From: Acidobacteriota bacterium
Lineage (GTDB): Bacteria > Acidobacteriota > Vicinamibacteria > Vicinamibacterales > UBA2999
DNA: 34,130 nt
Assembly (NCBI GenBank): GCA_020851565.1
Contig: JADZCN010000144.1
Location: forward strand, 1 to 34,130
Direction of reading: 5' to 3'
The translations under genes and the position numbers were made by a program. The notes below the pieces were generated by a model, which saw only the letters and a list, made by a program, of their open reading frames with translations, had not been told where the DNA came from and ran no database searches. Position 1 is the first letter of the stretch, and every line of letters begins with the position of its first letter. Below are positions 15,596 to 24,052 of the stretch, piece after piece.

Positions 15596-16084
15596 ATGCA
15601 GAAAGACCCCGCCCTGACGCTGCCGTTCGACTACGCCGCCATCGAGCGCATTCTTCCCCACCGCTACCCGTTCCTGCTGGTGGATCGCATCACCGAGTTC
15701 GAGCCGGACAAGCGCATTGTCGGCATCAAGAACGTGTCGCTCAACGAGCGTTACCTGTCCCCGTCGTCGCCCGGCGGGCGTGCGGCGCTGCCGCCGACCA
15801 TCCTCACCGAAATCGTCGCGCAGGTCGGGGCCATCCTCATCCTGGCGAAGCCCGAATACCACGACCTGCTGATCTTCTTCCGTGGCATCGAGCGCGTCCG
15901 CTACCGCGGCCCCGTCCACGCCGGCGACGTGCTGGTGGTGGAAGCCCGCGTCAAGCGCCTGCGCAACCGGATGGGCGTCCTCGAAGGCCGTGCGAAAGTC
16001 GGCGACCGGATTGTCGCCAACGGCACGATGACCTTCGCGCTCGGCACGAGGGAGAGCGAGCAGGGCGGCCAGCTGGCGGGCTGA
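15596..16084 (+). CDS. FabZ-like hotdog-fold protein lacking the usual catalytic histidine
   Basis: A protein of 162 residues with the FabZ family opening (ILPHRYPFLLVDRI, 19-32) and the central helix with the conserved glutamate (LTEIVAQVGAI, E72). In active FabZ the loop before this helix reads GHFPxxPxMPG and carries the catalytic His. Here the aligned segment is ERYLSPSSPGGRAALPP, with Ser at the His position. The family reaction is dehydration of 3-hydroxyacyl-ACP; this copy may be inactive, regulatory, or act on another acyl thioester. The gene is not in an lpxD-fabZ-lpxA cluster. A GGGAGA ribosome site supports the ATG. Confidence 0.75.
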   Translation: MQKDPALTLPFDYAAIERILPHRYPFLLVDRITEFEPDKRIVGIKNVSLNERYLSPSSPGGRAALPPTILTEIVAQVGAILILAKPEYHDLLIFFRGIERVRYRGPVHAGDVLVVEARVKRLRNRMGVLEGRAKVGDRIVANGTMTFALGTRESEQGGQLAG

Positions 16085-16145
16085 ACCGGGAACCCGAGAA
16101 CCTCAGAACCTCAGAACCCCAGAACCCCAGAACCCCAGAACTTCT
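16083..16145. repeat. Tandem octamer array (GAACCCCA/GAACCTCA) between convergent genes
   Basis: Eight units run from 16083 to 16145: GAACCGG, GAACCCGA, GAACCTCA x2, GAACCCCA x3 and GAACTTCT. The first unit includes the last bases of the FabZ-like TGA stop, and the last reaches into the stop codon of the convergent YhaM-like gene. The whole spacer therefore consists of the array. Confidence 0.9.
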
Positions 16146-17103
16146 ACGACCCGCCCTTGTAGAGCACCCTGCCCAACCGCTTGTGCCAGGCGGTGAATTC
16201 GCCCTCGCTAGCGTCCTCCCGCACAGCCCGCCTCACCTGGTTGATCTTCGCGTCCAGCTCATCGACCATCGCCAGGATGAACGCCTCGATCGTCTTCGGC
16301 TCGACGGGGGATCCGTGCTCGCGTGAGCCGTGGTGCGAGAGCACGAGGTGTTCGAGCTGCGAGCGCAGGTCCAGGGGGAACCCCGAAATCCCGGCGGCCG
16401 TCTCGCGGACGAGGATGAGCCCGAGGGCGATGTGCCCGATCAGGTTGCCCTCGCGCGTGTAGCTGGCCGTACCCGCCTCGTACGCCAGCTCCTGCAGCTT
16501 GCCGATGTCGTGCAGGATGACGCCCGCCAGCACCAGGTCCGCGTCCGCGCCGTACGCGCGTGACACGCCGTCTGCCACCTCCGCCATCTTCACGAGGTGC
16601 TCGAGGAACCCGCCGCGATAGGCGTGGTGGATGGCCTGGGCCGCCGGCCACTCGCGCAGCTGGGCCTCGTGATCGACGAGGATGCGCCTCACGAGCACCC
16701 GCAGGTGCCCCTCCCGCATCGCGGCGACGCGCGCGTCGAGCTCGGCCCACATGTCGTCGATGGGCCTCGGCGCGCTCAGGACGCACTCGTCTTCGCGGAA
16801 TCCTTCCAGCCGGTCCTGCTCGGCGTACACACGACGAATCGAGGACGCGACCAGCTGCAGCTGGCCGTTGAACACGCTGGCCTTGCCCTCCACGCGAACG
16901 AACTCGCCCGCGTCGAACTCGCCCGCGAACCTGGCGACATCGTCGAAGATCTTGGCGGTGATCTGTGCCGAGACGTCCTGCAACGTCAGGACGAGGAAGT
17001 CCGCGCCGTTCCGGCTCGTGCGCATCTCCTTCGACGAGCAGAGGAAGAAGCCCCAGCCGGCGGAGTCAGGTGCGAGTTCGACGAGGCGGGGCAGACGAGG
17101 CAC
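16144..17103 (-). CDS. YhaM-like 3'-5' exoribonuclease (OB fold + HD domain)
   Basis: A protein of 319 residues. Residues about 15-95 form an OB-fold nucleic-acid-binding domain (FLVLTLQDVSAQITAKIF ... GEFVRVEGKASVFNGQLQL). Residues about 155-300 form an HD hydrolase domain with H169 (LEHLVKM), H198-D199 (VILHDIGKL) and H224 (IGHIALG). This is the YhaM architecture, known to degrade RNA or single-stranded DNA 3' to 5' with divalent metal. It is cytosolic. GTG 17103 lies six bases after TACAAT (17110-17115, minus strand), a leaderless geometry. The start overlaps the 3' end of the upstream EamA gene by 38 bp, so it may have both its own promoter and read-through. Confidence 0.85.
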   Translation of the reverse strand: MPRLPRLVELAPDSAGWGFFLCSSKEMRTSRNGADFLVLTLQDVSAQITAKIFDDVARFAGEFDAGEFVRVEGKASVFNGQLQLVASSIRRVYAEQDRLEGFREDECVLSAPRPIDDMWAELDARVAAMREGHLRVLVRRILVDHEAQLREWPAAQAIHHAYRGGFLEHLVKMAEVADGVSRAYGADADLVLAGVILHDIGKLQELAYEAGTASYTREGNLIGHIALGLILVRETAAGISGFPLDLRSQLEHLVLSHHGSREHGSPVEPKTIEAFILAMVDELDAKINQVRRAVREDASEGEFTAWHKRLGRVLYKGGS

Positions 17104-17992
17104 TCATCGATTGTACTCCCCGTACTACGGCGATACCCGCCAGGACCAGCACGGCGGCCGCCACGATGCGGATGGAGAAGGCCTCGCCGAGCAGCAGCCA
17201 CCCGAGCACGACCGCGATCAGTGGATTGACGTACGCGTAGAGCGACACCGTGGAGATCGGGAGATGCGCGATGGCGTAGACGTAGGCGGTGTAGGCGAGC
17301 GTGGAGCCCGCGAGAGTGAGGTAGACCATCGCGGCGAGGCTCCGCGGCGAGAAGTGAAGGGCGCTCCACTCGCCCGCCGCGGTTGCCAGCCCGAGCAGCA
17401 TCACGCCGCTGAACAGCATCTGAACGGCTGACGCGGTCAGCGCATCGCCCACCGCGGCATGCCGCCTGGTGTACGACGTGCCGATCGCCCACCCCAGACA
17501 CGCCACCTGCAGGGCCATGACGCCCCAGAAGACGGCCCGCCCCTCGCTGCCTCCGGCCAGAATCTCGGGGAACACCAGCACGACGATGCCCGAGAATCCC
17601 ACCGCAAGGCCGGCCAGCGTCGCCCATCGGAGCCGCTCGCCGTCGGGCAGGAGCGCCTCGACGCCCACCGACCAGAACGGGACCGACGCAATCACCACCG
17701 CGGTGAGGCCGCTGGCCACGTGCTGCTCGGCCCAGACAACGAAGCCGTTGCCGACGACGTTCATCAGGAACCCGAGCAGCGCCAGGCTTCCCCACGTCCG
17801 CGGCGGCGGCAGGGCCCGGCCCATCGCCAGCGCGACGAGCGAGAGCACCAGGCCGGCCGCGATCCACCGGAGTCCCGCGACCAGGAACACGGGCACGGTC
17901 TCGAGGGCCACGCGGATCGCGAGATAGGTGGTGCCCCAGACGATGCAGATGGTGGCCCACGCCAGCCAGGCCAGCTTCTGCTCACGGGTCAT
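17066..17992 (-). CDS. EamA/DMT-family transporter (RhaT/YdcZ-like permease)
   Basis: A protein of 308 residues with ten predicted hydrophobic helices in two EamA repeats. The first begins at WATICIVWGTTYLAIRVALE and the second at VACLGWAIGTSYTRRH. The late signature YTAYVYAIAHLPISTVSLYAYVNPLIAVVLGWLLLGE is characteristic of the family. Such carriers export amino acids or other small metabolites across the inner membrane; the substrate is not predictable here. Its 3' end overlaps the YhaM-like gene by 38 bp and its start lies 31 bp downstream of the GGDEF gene stop. Confidence 0.9.
   Translation of the reverse strand: MTREQKLAWLAWATICIVWGTTYLAIRVALETVPVFLVAGLRWIAAGLVLSLVALAMGRALPPPRTWGSLALLGFLMNVVGNGFVVWAEQHVASGLTAVVIASVPFWSVGVEALLPDGERLRWATLAGLAVGFSGIVVLVFPEILAGGSEGRAVFWGVMALQVACLGWAIGTSYTRRHAAVGDALTASAVQMLFSGVMLLGLATAAGEWSALHFSPRSLAAMVYLTLAGSTLAYTAYVYAIAHLPISTVSLYAYVNPLIAVVLGWLLLGEAFSIRIVAAAVLVLAGIAVVRGVQSMSASSAPPRRTRT
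17104..17115 (-). promoter_or_regulatory. Candidate -10 box for the YhaM-like gene inside the EamA 3' end
   Basis: On the minus strand TACAAT (17115-17110) is followed by exactly six bases and GTG 17103. It has one mismatch to TATAAT and lies within the last codons of the upstream transporter gene. Confidence 0.4.
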
Positions 17993-18023
17993 GGGTACGA
18001 AGGGTCCCGGCCTTCCGGGGTGA

Positions 18024-19235
18024 TCACTGCGCGTGATGGCGGTCGGCGTCGGCGGTCACGGGCGCGGTCTCCGCTGCGAAGCGGACGCAATTGCCGCCCT
18101 CTTCCTTGGCCCGATACTGCGCGAGATCGGCCCGGGCGATGAGTGCCTGCACGTTCACCTCGCCCGGCAGCGCCTGGGCCAGGCCGAAGCTGGCGGTGAT
18201 GCGCAGGTCCTCGCCTGCCCACGGCACGGGCCGGTCGGCCACCTCGCGTCGAAGCGTCTCGGCCACGCGGCGCGCTCCGGGGAGTGGCGTCTCGGGAAGC
18301 AGGACGAGGAACTGCTCCCCCGAGTAGCGGCACTTGAGGTCCGAGCCGCGCAGGACCTCCCGCATCCGCTTGCCAATCACCGCGAGCACCGCGTCGCCGC
18401 ACAGGTGGCCGTGGCGGTCGTTGACGTCCTTCAGGCGGTCGATGTCGAAGACGATCAGCGACACGGGTGCCTGGCTGCGCCGCGCACGACGCAGCTCCGC
18501 GTCGATGACCTCCATGGCATGCCCGCGGGTGAAGCAGCCCGTGAGCGCGTCGCGCACGCTGTTCTCGCGGACTTCGCGACCGAGCTGCGCGTGCCGGATG
18601 GCAAGCGCCAGCAGCGGGGCCGCCGCCTCCACGGCCCGGCGCCGTTCCGGCGGCAGCGGCCCGTCGATCATGCGGACGCCGAGCACGCCGACCGCGGACG
18701 CACCAGCCATCAGGGGAAAGCCGACGGCGTGCGCTTCCTCGCCGGTCCCGCCCTGGCCCGCCAGCAGCTGCTCCGCGAGGTCGCCCCACCGCAGCGTCTC
18801 CTCGCTCCCGCGCGTGACGCCTGCGAGCGCCTCCCACTGCGTGCCCTCGCGCACCAGCACCCACAGCCGGTCCGTGCCCGCAATGGAGGGCAGGTAGCGT
18901 GCAATGCTCACCCGGATGGCGTCGAAGTCGCTGGACCGGCCCAGCGCCTGTCCGAACGCGACGAGCCGCTCGATCTCCTCCATCCGGACGTCGGCTTCGC
19001 GACGAACGGTTTCCGCAACGGCGGCCGCGGTCTGGGCCTGATGGCGCTTGCGCAACTCGTGGAAGATGAGGACGACCGCCAGCATGACGAGCGCCGGCAC
19101 GAGCGACAGGCCGCTCTGTTCCTCGACCTGTCGGGCGAGCGAGAACAACCGTGAGATCGGCGCGGAGAACAGGACGACAACGGCAGCCGCGAGACCGACG
19201 AGCGGCAGGATGTCCTGGCGGCCGAAGATTTTCAT
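18024..19235 (-). CDS. Membrane GGDEF protein with GAF-like sensor, variant active-site motif
   Basis: A protein of 403 residues from ATG 19235; an in-frame TTG at 19274 is less likely. There are two N-terminal hydrophobic segments (about 10-28 and 46-60), a coiled linker, a GAF-like region (about 95-220) and a GGDEF domain (about 225-385). The latter has FDIDRLKDVNDRHGH and the signature SGEQF (305-309) in place of GG(D/E)EF. The inhibitory I-site RxxD is present five residues earlier (RGSD, 296-299). Diguanylate cyclases make c-di-GMP from two GTP. The third-position Glu is kept but the fourth is Gln, so activity is plausible but uncertain. It is divergent from the hybrid kinase (61 bp), suggesting a shared signalling unit. 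Confidence 0.85.
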   Translation of the reverse strand: MKIFGRQDILPLVGLAAAVVVLFSAPISRLFSLARQVEEQSGLSLVPALVMLAVVLIFHELRKRHQAQTAAAVAETVRREADVRMEEIERLVAFGQALGRSSDFDAIRVSIARYLPSIAGTDRLWVLVREGTQWEALAGVTRGSEETLRWGDLAEQLLAGQGGTGEEAHAVGFPLMAGASAVGVLGVRMIDGPLPPERRRAVEAAAPLLALAIRHAQLGREVRENSVRDALTGCFTRGHAMEVIDAELRRARRSQAPVSLIVFDIDRLKDVNDRHGHLCGDAVLAVIGKRMREVLRGSDLKCRYSGEQFLVLLPETPLPGARRVAETLRREVADRPVPWAGEDLRITASFGLAQALPGEVNVQALIARADLAQYRAKEEGGNCVRFAAETAPVTADADRHHAQ

Positions 19236-19296
19236 GCCCACGCTGAGCCTAGCTGCACGCCCTGGGCGTGTCAAACGCCCGAGATGCGCTACATTG

Positions 19297-20829
19297 ATGG
19301 GCGCAGTGGCGGACGCGGCGCCCTTCGCGCGCTTCTTCGAGGGGGCCCACGAGGGCTTTTACATCGGCACGCTGGACGAGGCGGCGTCCACGACCTTCGC
19401 CGCCAACGCCCACCTGAAGCTCATACTCGGCTACCCACCCGAGCTCCCGGACGAGCAGGTCCGCGCCTTCGACCCGCCCCGGTTCGTCGATCCCGAGGCC
19501 CGCGCTTCCCTGCTCGGCCGCCTGCGCAAGGCCGGATCGGTGTCCGACCACCTGCTCCGCCTGCGGCGGCTCGACAACTCCATCGCGTGGGTCGAGGTGA
19601 CGGCCAGCGCGGAGCCCGGCGCCCCGGGCGAGGGCCTTCGCGTCGAGGCCATCCTCCGCGACGTGGGCGAGCGCCGGAAGCTCGACGATCAGTCGCGTGA
19701 TATCCAGGCGCAGCTCCTCCAGGCCGAGAAGATGGCGGCCCTCGGCCACACCATCTCCGGCGTCGCACACGAGCTCAACAACCCGCTCGCCACCATCCTC
19801 TCGTGGGCCGAGCGCTTGAGCGATCAGCCTCCGGACGAGAAGACGCGGCGGGGCCTGGCGGTCATCCTCGGCGAGGCCGAGCGCGCCGCGCGCATTGTCC
19901 GGAACCTGCTCACCTTCGCCCGCAAGCGCCAGAGCACCCGGGCGATGGTGGACGTCAACCAGGTGGTGAAGGAGACGCTCGCGCTGCGCACCTACGAGCA
20001 GCGTGTCTCGAACATCACCCTCATCGAGGCGCTCGCCTCGGGGCTGCCGCAGGTCTTCGCCGACGCGCACCAGATCAAGCAGGTGCTGCTCAATCTCGTC
20101 ATCAACGCCGAGCAGGCCATGCTGACCGCGCACGGCCGCGGCACGCTCGTGGTCCGCACGTGGCACGACCCCGAGAAGGGCCATGTGCTGCTCGAGATCA
20201 ACGACGACGGGCCGGGCGTCTCTCCCGAGGTCGAGTCGAGGATCTTCGATCCGTTCTTCACCACGAAGGAAGTGGGGAAGGGCACCGGGCTCGGCCTGAG
20301 CGTGGCGTACGCCCTCGTCCAGGAGCACGGCGGCCGCATCTGGGTCAAATCGGAGGGCCCGACCGGTGCCTCGTTCTTCGTGGAGCTGCCCGTGGCCATG
20401 CGGCCGGCGCCCGCAGCGGGTGCCGCCCCTCCACCGCCCGCGTCGCCGTCGCTCGATCAATTCAAGGGTGCCCGCGTGCTGGTGGTGGAGGACGAGCCTG
20501 CGCTGGCCGTGGCTGTGTCGGAGGCGCTTGGCGACGCCGGCTTCGTCGTGGATCGGGCAGGCGACGGCGAGGAGGGGCTCACCCGCCTCGCCGAACAGTC
20601 CTACGAGCTCATCGTCTGCGACCTGAAGATGCCGCGCATCGACGGGATGCAGTTCTACCGCGCCATGGCCGCCGCCACGCCGGCCCTGGCTCGTCGCGTC
20701 ATCTTCGTCACCGGCGACGTGGCGGGCACCGATGCCGAGCGGTTCCTCGAGGAGACGGGGTGCCGCTGGCTGTCCAAGCCGTTCAGGCTGGGCGACTTGC
20801 TCCGTGCCGCCCGCGACACTCTCTCGTAG
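19297..20829 (+). CDS. Soluble hybrid histidine kinase (PAS-HisKA-HATPase-REC)
   Basis: A protein of 510 residues without membrane segments. PAS (about 5-130), HisKA with phosphoacceptor H158 in GVAHELNNPLATIL, and HATPase_c (about 260-375) with the N box (LLNLVINAEQAM), DDGPGVS, FFTTKEVGKGTGLGLS and the final GASFFVELP. A Pro-rich linker leads to a receiver domain (about 390-510) with D442 in IVCDLKMPRIDG and the Lys in LSKPF. It phosphorylates itself on His and passes phosphate to its own receiver. TACATT lies one base before ATG 19297. No downstream partner is cotranscribed; the nearby tiny phosphoacceptor-domain protein (22060-22326) and the NtrC regulator are candidates. Its last 175 bp are antisense to the sigma-factor gene. 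Confidence 0.9.
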   Translation: MGAVADAAPFARFFEGAHEGFYIGTLDEAASTTFAANAHLKLILGYPPELPDEQVRAFDPPRFVDPEARASLLGRLRKAGSVSDHLLRLRRLDNSIAWVEVTASAEPGAPGEGLRVEAILRDVGERRKLDDQSRDIQAQLLQAEKMAALGHTISGVAHELNNPLATILSWAERLSDQPPDEKTRRGLAVILGEAERAARIVRNLLTFARKRQSTRAMVDVNQVVKETLALRTYEQRVSNITLIEALASGLPQVFADAHQIKQVLLNLVINAEQAMLTAHGRGTLVVRTWHDPEKGHVLLEINDDGPGVSPEVESRIFDPFFTTKEVGKGTGLGLSVAYALVQEHGGRIWVKSEGPTGASFFVELPVAMRPAPAAGAAPPPPASPSLDQFKGARVLVVEDEPALAVAVSEALGDAGFVVDRAGDGEEGLTRLAEQSYELIVCDLKMPRIDGMQFYRAMAAATPALARRVIFVTGDVAGTDAERFLEETGCRWLSKPFRLGDLLRAARDTLS

Positions 20830-21680
20830 GGCACCACGACCGCGGAGGTCACGCGGCGCTCCGCCTGCAGGGCCACGCGCGTGTCGGACATGGGCAACGA
20901 CGCCTTCGCCATGACCGGCTTCACCTGGAAGGCCAGGATGGCCGAACGGATGGCCTTGACCGCAACCGCCGGCGTCGTGTCCGCGCCGAGCGCCTCGCGC
21001 AGGCGGCGCAGCGCCCGGGCGTGCAGCTGCGAGACACGCGATTCGTTCACGCCCAGCTCGGTGCCGATCTCCTTCATCGTCACTTCGCCGTAGTAGTAGA
21101 GCGAGATCACGCGCTGCTCGCGGGCGGGAAGCGTGGCCACGGCGCGCTGCACGCGCTCGCGAACCTCGCTTTGCTCGTAGAGCGCGTCGGGCCGCACGGG
21201 CTCGGCCGGCATCAGCACCGCGGGCAGCTGCTGCTCGTCCACCTGCTCGGCGGTCGAATAGGGCGACGTGGACTCGATGGTGTTGATGCGAACGATGGTC
21301 CTGCCGAGCCGCTTCTCGTCGGACCCCACGGCGGCCGCCAGGTCGGCCAGCGATGGCTCGTGCCCCAGCTCGGCCCGCAGCTTCTCGCGAGCGGCTTCCA
21401 GCTCGCGACGCACGCGCCGGACGCCCCGCGGCCAGGCGTCCTTCCGCAGGGCATCGATCATGGCTCCGCGGATGCGCCGCTCGGCGAAGGTCTCGAACTT
21501 GATCCCGCGGCTCCCGTCGAAGCGCTGGGCCGCGTCGATGAGCCCGATCACGCCGTCCTGGACCAGGTCTCCGAGATCGATCGAGTGCGGCATGGTGGCC
21601 GCCATTCTCCGGGCAAGAGCTTCTACGAAGGGCAATCCTGCTTCCACGCGGTTGGTAGCGGCGCTGGCGTCGACACTCAT
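20655..21680 (-). CDS. FliA/WhiG-family RNA polymerase sigma factor with long C-terminal tail
   Basis: A protein of 341 residues from ATG 21680. GGAGGA 10 nt upstream selects this ATG over the GTG at 21689. Region 2 (DLGDLVQDGVIGLIDAAQRF ... FETFAERRIRGAMIDALRK) and WPRGVRRVRRELE match sigma28-type factors. Region 3 (LGHEPSLADLAAAVG) and region 4 (LPAREQRVISLYYYGEVTMKEIGTELGVNESRVSQLHARAL) are complete by about residue 236. The remaining roughly 105 residues are not part of the family, and the last 58 codons are antisense to the hybrid kinase gene. No flagellar gene is near, so the regulon could be motility elsewhere or something else. No anti-sigma gene is adjacent. Confidence 0.85.
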   Translation of the reverse strand: MSVDASAATNRVEAGLPFVEALARRMAATMPHSIDLGDLVQDGVIGLIDAAQRFDGSRGIKFETFAERRIRGAMIDALRKDAWPRGVRRVRRELEAAREKLRAELGHEPSLADLAAAVGSDEKRLGRTIVRINTIESTSPYSTAEQVDEQQLPAVLMPAEPVRPDALYEQSEVRERVQRAVATLPAREQRVISLYYYGEVTMKEIGTELGVNESRVSQLHARALRRLREALGADTTPAVAVKAIRSAILAFQVKPVMAKASLPMSDTRVALQAERRVTSAVVVPYERVSRAARSKSPSLNGLDSQRHPVSSRNRSASVPATSPVTKMTRRARAGVAAAMAR

Positions 21681-21799
21681 TCGTCTCACATCCTCCGGAC
21701 CCAGGGTTAGGTCGCGCCCCCTGCTAAGGCAACCTCGATGCCAAGGTTGTGCAGCCGCGTGGAGCGACGAGCATCGACGCTGATCGAGTCAGTAACTTG

Positions 21800-21920
21800 T
21801 TGAATTTCAAGTGGTTGTTCAATTCTGCCGCGGGTAGACCGGACCGGCGCGATCCAGCTCGGCCGTCAGTCTCTTGACGATTCTGACGCTGAAATCGTCA
21901 AGGCATTGACGTGTTTCAGC
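21800..21920. promoter_or_regulatory. Cluster of nested inverted repeats upstream of the sigma-factor gene
   Basis: Within the 379-bp gene-free gap 21681-22059 are: TTGAATTTCAA (21800-21810, perfect palindrome); CTTGACGAT (21873-21881) with ATCGTCAAG (21894-21902), a 9-bp inverted repeat; and GCTGAAA (21888-21894) with TTTCAGC (21914-21920), enclosing GTCAA (21897-21901) and TTGAC (21906-21910). The last two hairpins overlap and exclude each other. They could be regulator sites or a structured leader of the sigma mRNA. Confidence 0.5.
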
Positions 21921-21943
21921 GGGCGTTTTCGTGCATCTCTGCG

Positions 21944-21983
21944 CAAAAACAGGCCCGGATCGGGCCCCTTGGAGGGCCCGATC
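21944..21983 (-). terminator. Rho-independent terminator with alternative stem
   Basis: On the minus strand GGCCCG and CGGGCC (21966-21952, loop ATC) form a 6-bp GC stem followed by TGTTTTTG, a standard terminator. It lies about 90 bp after the small phosphoacceptor gene. A competing 10-bp stem pairs GATCGGGCCC (21958-21967) with GGGCCCGATC (21974-21983) and would disrupt the terminator stem. Confidence 0.6.
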
Positions 21984-22059
21984 ACTATTTCGTAATCAAT
22001 TGACGAAATTGTCGGTCGGTCGCCAGGATTGCGACCGGTCGAAGAAACGAAAAACGTGC

Positions 22060-22326
22060 CTACTCGGTCTGGGCCATGGTCGTGCGGATCTCGCGCGCGA
22101 GGCTCATGGCCTGCAGCGCAGCCGAGACGACCTGGGTGGCACGCGCACGCTGGCCCTCGTCCGGGGCCTTGGCCTCGAGCAACTCGGCGTGCGCGAGGAT
22201 GACGCCAAGCTGGTTGTTCAGGCGGTGGAGAAGCGACCGCAGGTTGTCGGCGTCGACGCCCGACAAGGAGCCGTCCATGGGTGTCCCGAGTGGTGGCACC
22301 TGCGGTCCCGTCAGCACGGCCGTCAC
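22060..22326 (-). CDS. Small protein made of a histidine-kinase dimerisation/phosphoacceptor domain only
   Basis: A protein of 88 residues from GTG 22326, which overlaps the TGA of the upstream HTH gene (GTGTGA) and suggests translational coupling; ATG 22278 is an alternative giving 72 residues. The core LLHRLNNQLGVILAHAELLE has the HxLNNxL form of HisKA H-boxes and is followed by a second amphipathic helix (RARATQVVSAALQAMSLAREI). There is no ATPase domain. It could be a monofunctional phosphotransfer protein, a dimerising adaptor, or a remnant of a kinase. The similar H-box of the hybrid kinase at 19297 makes a phosphorelay link possible, but this is inference. Confidence 0.6.
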   Translation of the reverse strand: MTAVLTGPQVPPLGTPMDGSLSGVDADNLRSLLHRLNNQLGVILAHAELLEAKAPDEGQRARATQVVSAALQAMSLAREIRTTMAQTE

Positions 22327-22517
22327 ACCGCCACGTTGGGGGCCGTGGGCGCCGATCCGTCGGGCTGCCGCCACAGCGTATCCACGAAAATGCGGATGCT
22401 GCCGCCGGCGGTCCGCACGTATTCGACCTTGCCCGCCGCGATCCAGTTGTAGATCGTGCGCCGGCTCACGCCCACGAGCTCGCACGCCTTCATGATGCTC
22501 ACAGTTTGACGTTCCAC
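22323..22517 (-). CDS. Tiny excisionase/MerR-type helix-turn-helix DNA-binding protein
   Basis: A protein of 64 residues from GTG 22517, selected by an AGGAGG ribosome site 8 nt upstream. TVSIMKACELVGVSRRTIYNWIAAGKVEYVRTAGGSIRI is the winged HTH pattern of the excisionase-type family (helix-turn-helix followed by a wing ending in R-I). No integrase is nearby, so it is more likely a transcription regulator than a true excisionase. It is cotranscribed and overlaps the phosphoacceptor-domain gene. The 161-bp gap to the divergent NtrC gene contains TTGACA inverted repeats that might be its operator. Confidence 0.7.
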   Translation of the reverse strand: MERQTVSIMKACELVGVSRRTIYNWIAAGKVEYVRTAGGSIRIFVDTLWRQPDGSAPTAPNVAV

Positions 22518-22641
22518 GTGTCCTGCCTCCTGGCCGTAGCCGCCGGCACTGATGTCTCCGTGTGGCCCCTGCCAAACCCGGCGGGTGCCGCACTCAAGTT
22601 CAACTATCGGTTCCTGCCACGGTGAGATTAGGCGTGCAGCC

Positions 22642-22678
22642 TTGACAAATGCTGTCAATTCTTTGACAATCTCGCCAA
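22642..22678 (+). promoter_or_regulatory. Promoter of the NtrC-type gene with TTGACA palindrome over the -35 box
   Basis: TTGACA (22642-22647) is a consensus -35 box, followed after 17 bp by GACAAT (22665-22670) as -10, with ATG 22679 eight bases later. The -35 box is the left arm of a perfect inverted repeat TTGACA-N5-TGTCAA (22642-22658), and a further TTGACA occurs at 22663. A repressor or autoregulator bound there would block RNA polymerase. Confidence 0.55.

Positions 22679-24052
<1,374 letters not shown>

Noticed and set aside
21690..21780. c-di-GMP (GEMM) riboswitch in the sigma-factor leader
   Set aside because: A few bases (CACGC, GCACAACC, CCTAA) look similar, but the conserved GAAA tetraloop, GGGACGCAAAGC segment and helix order are absent.
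22323..22517. Phage or integrative-element excisionase
   Set aside because: No integrase, attachment-like duplication or other mobile-element gene is near; a cellular regulator is more likely.
22060..22593. Single 177-codon gene on the minus strand
   Set aside because: The first half is the out-of-frame shadow of the HTH gene. Two overlapping genes with separate starts explain the region better.
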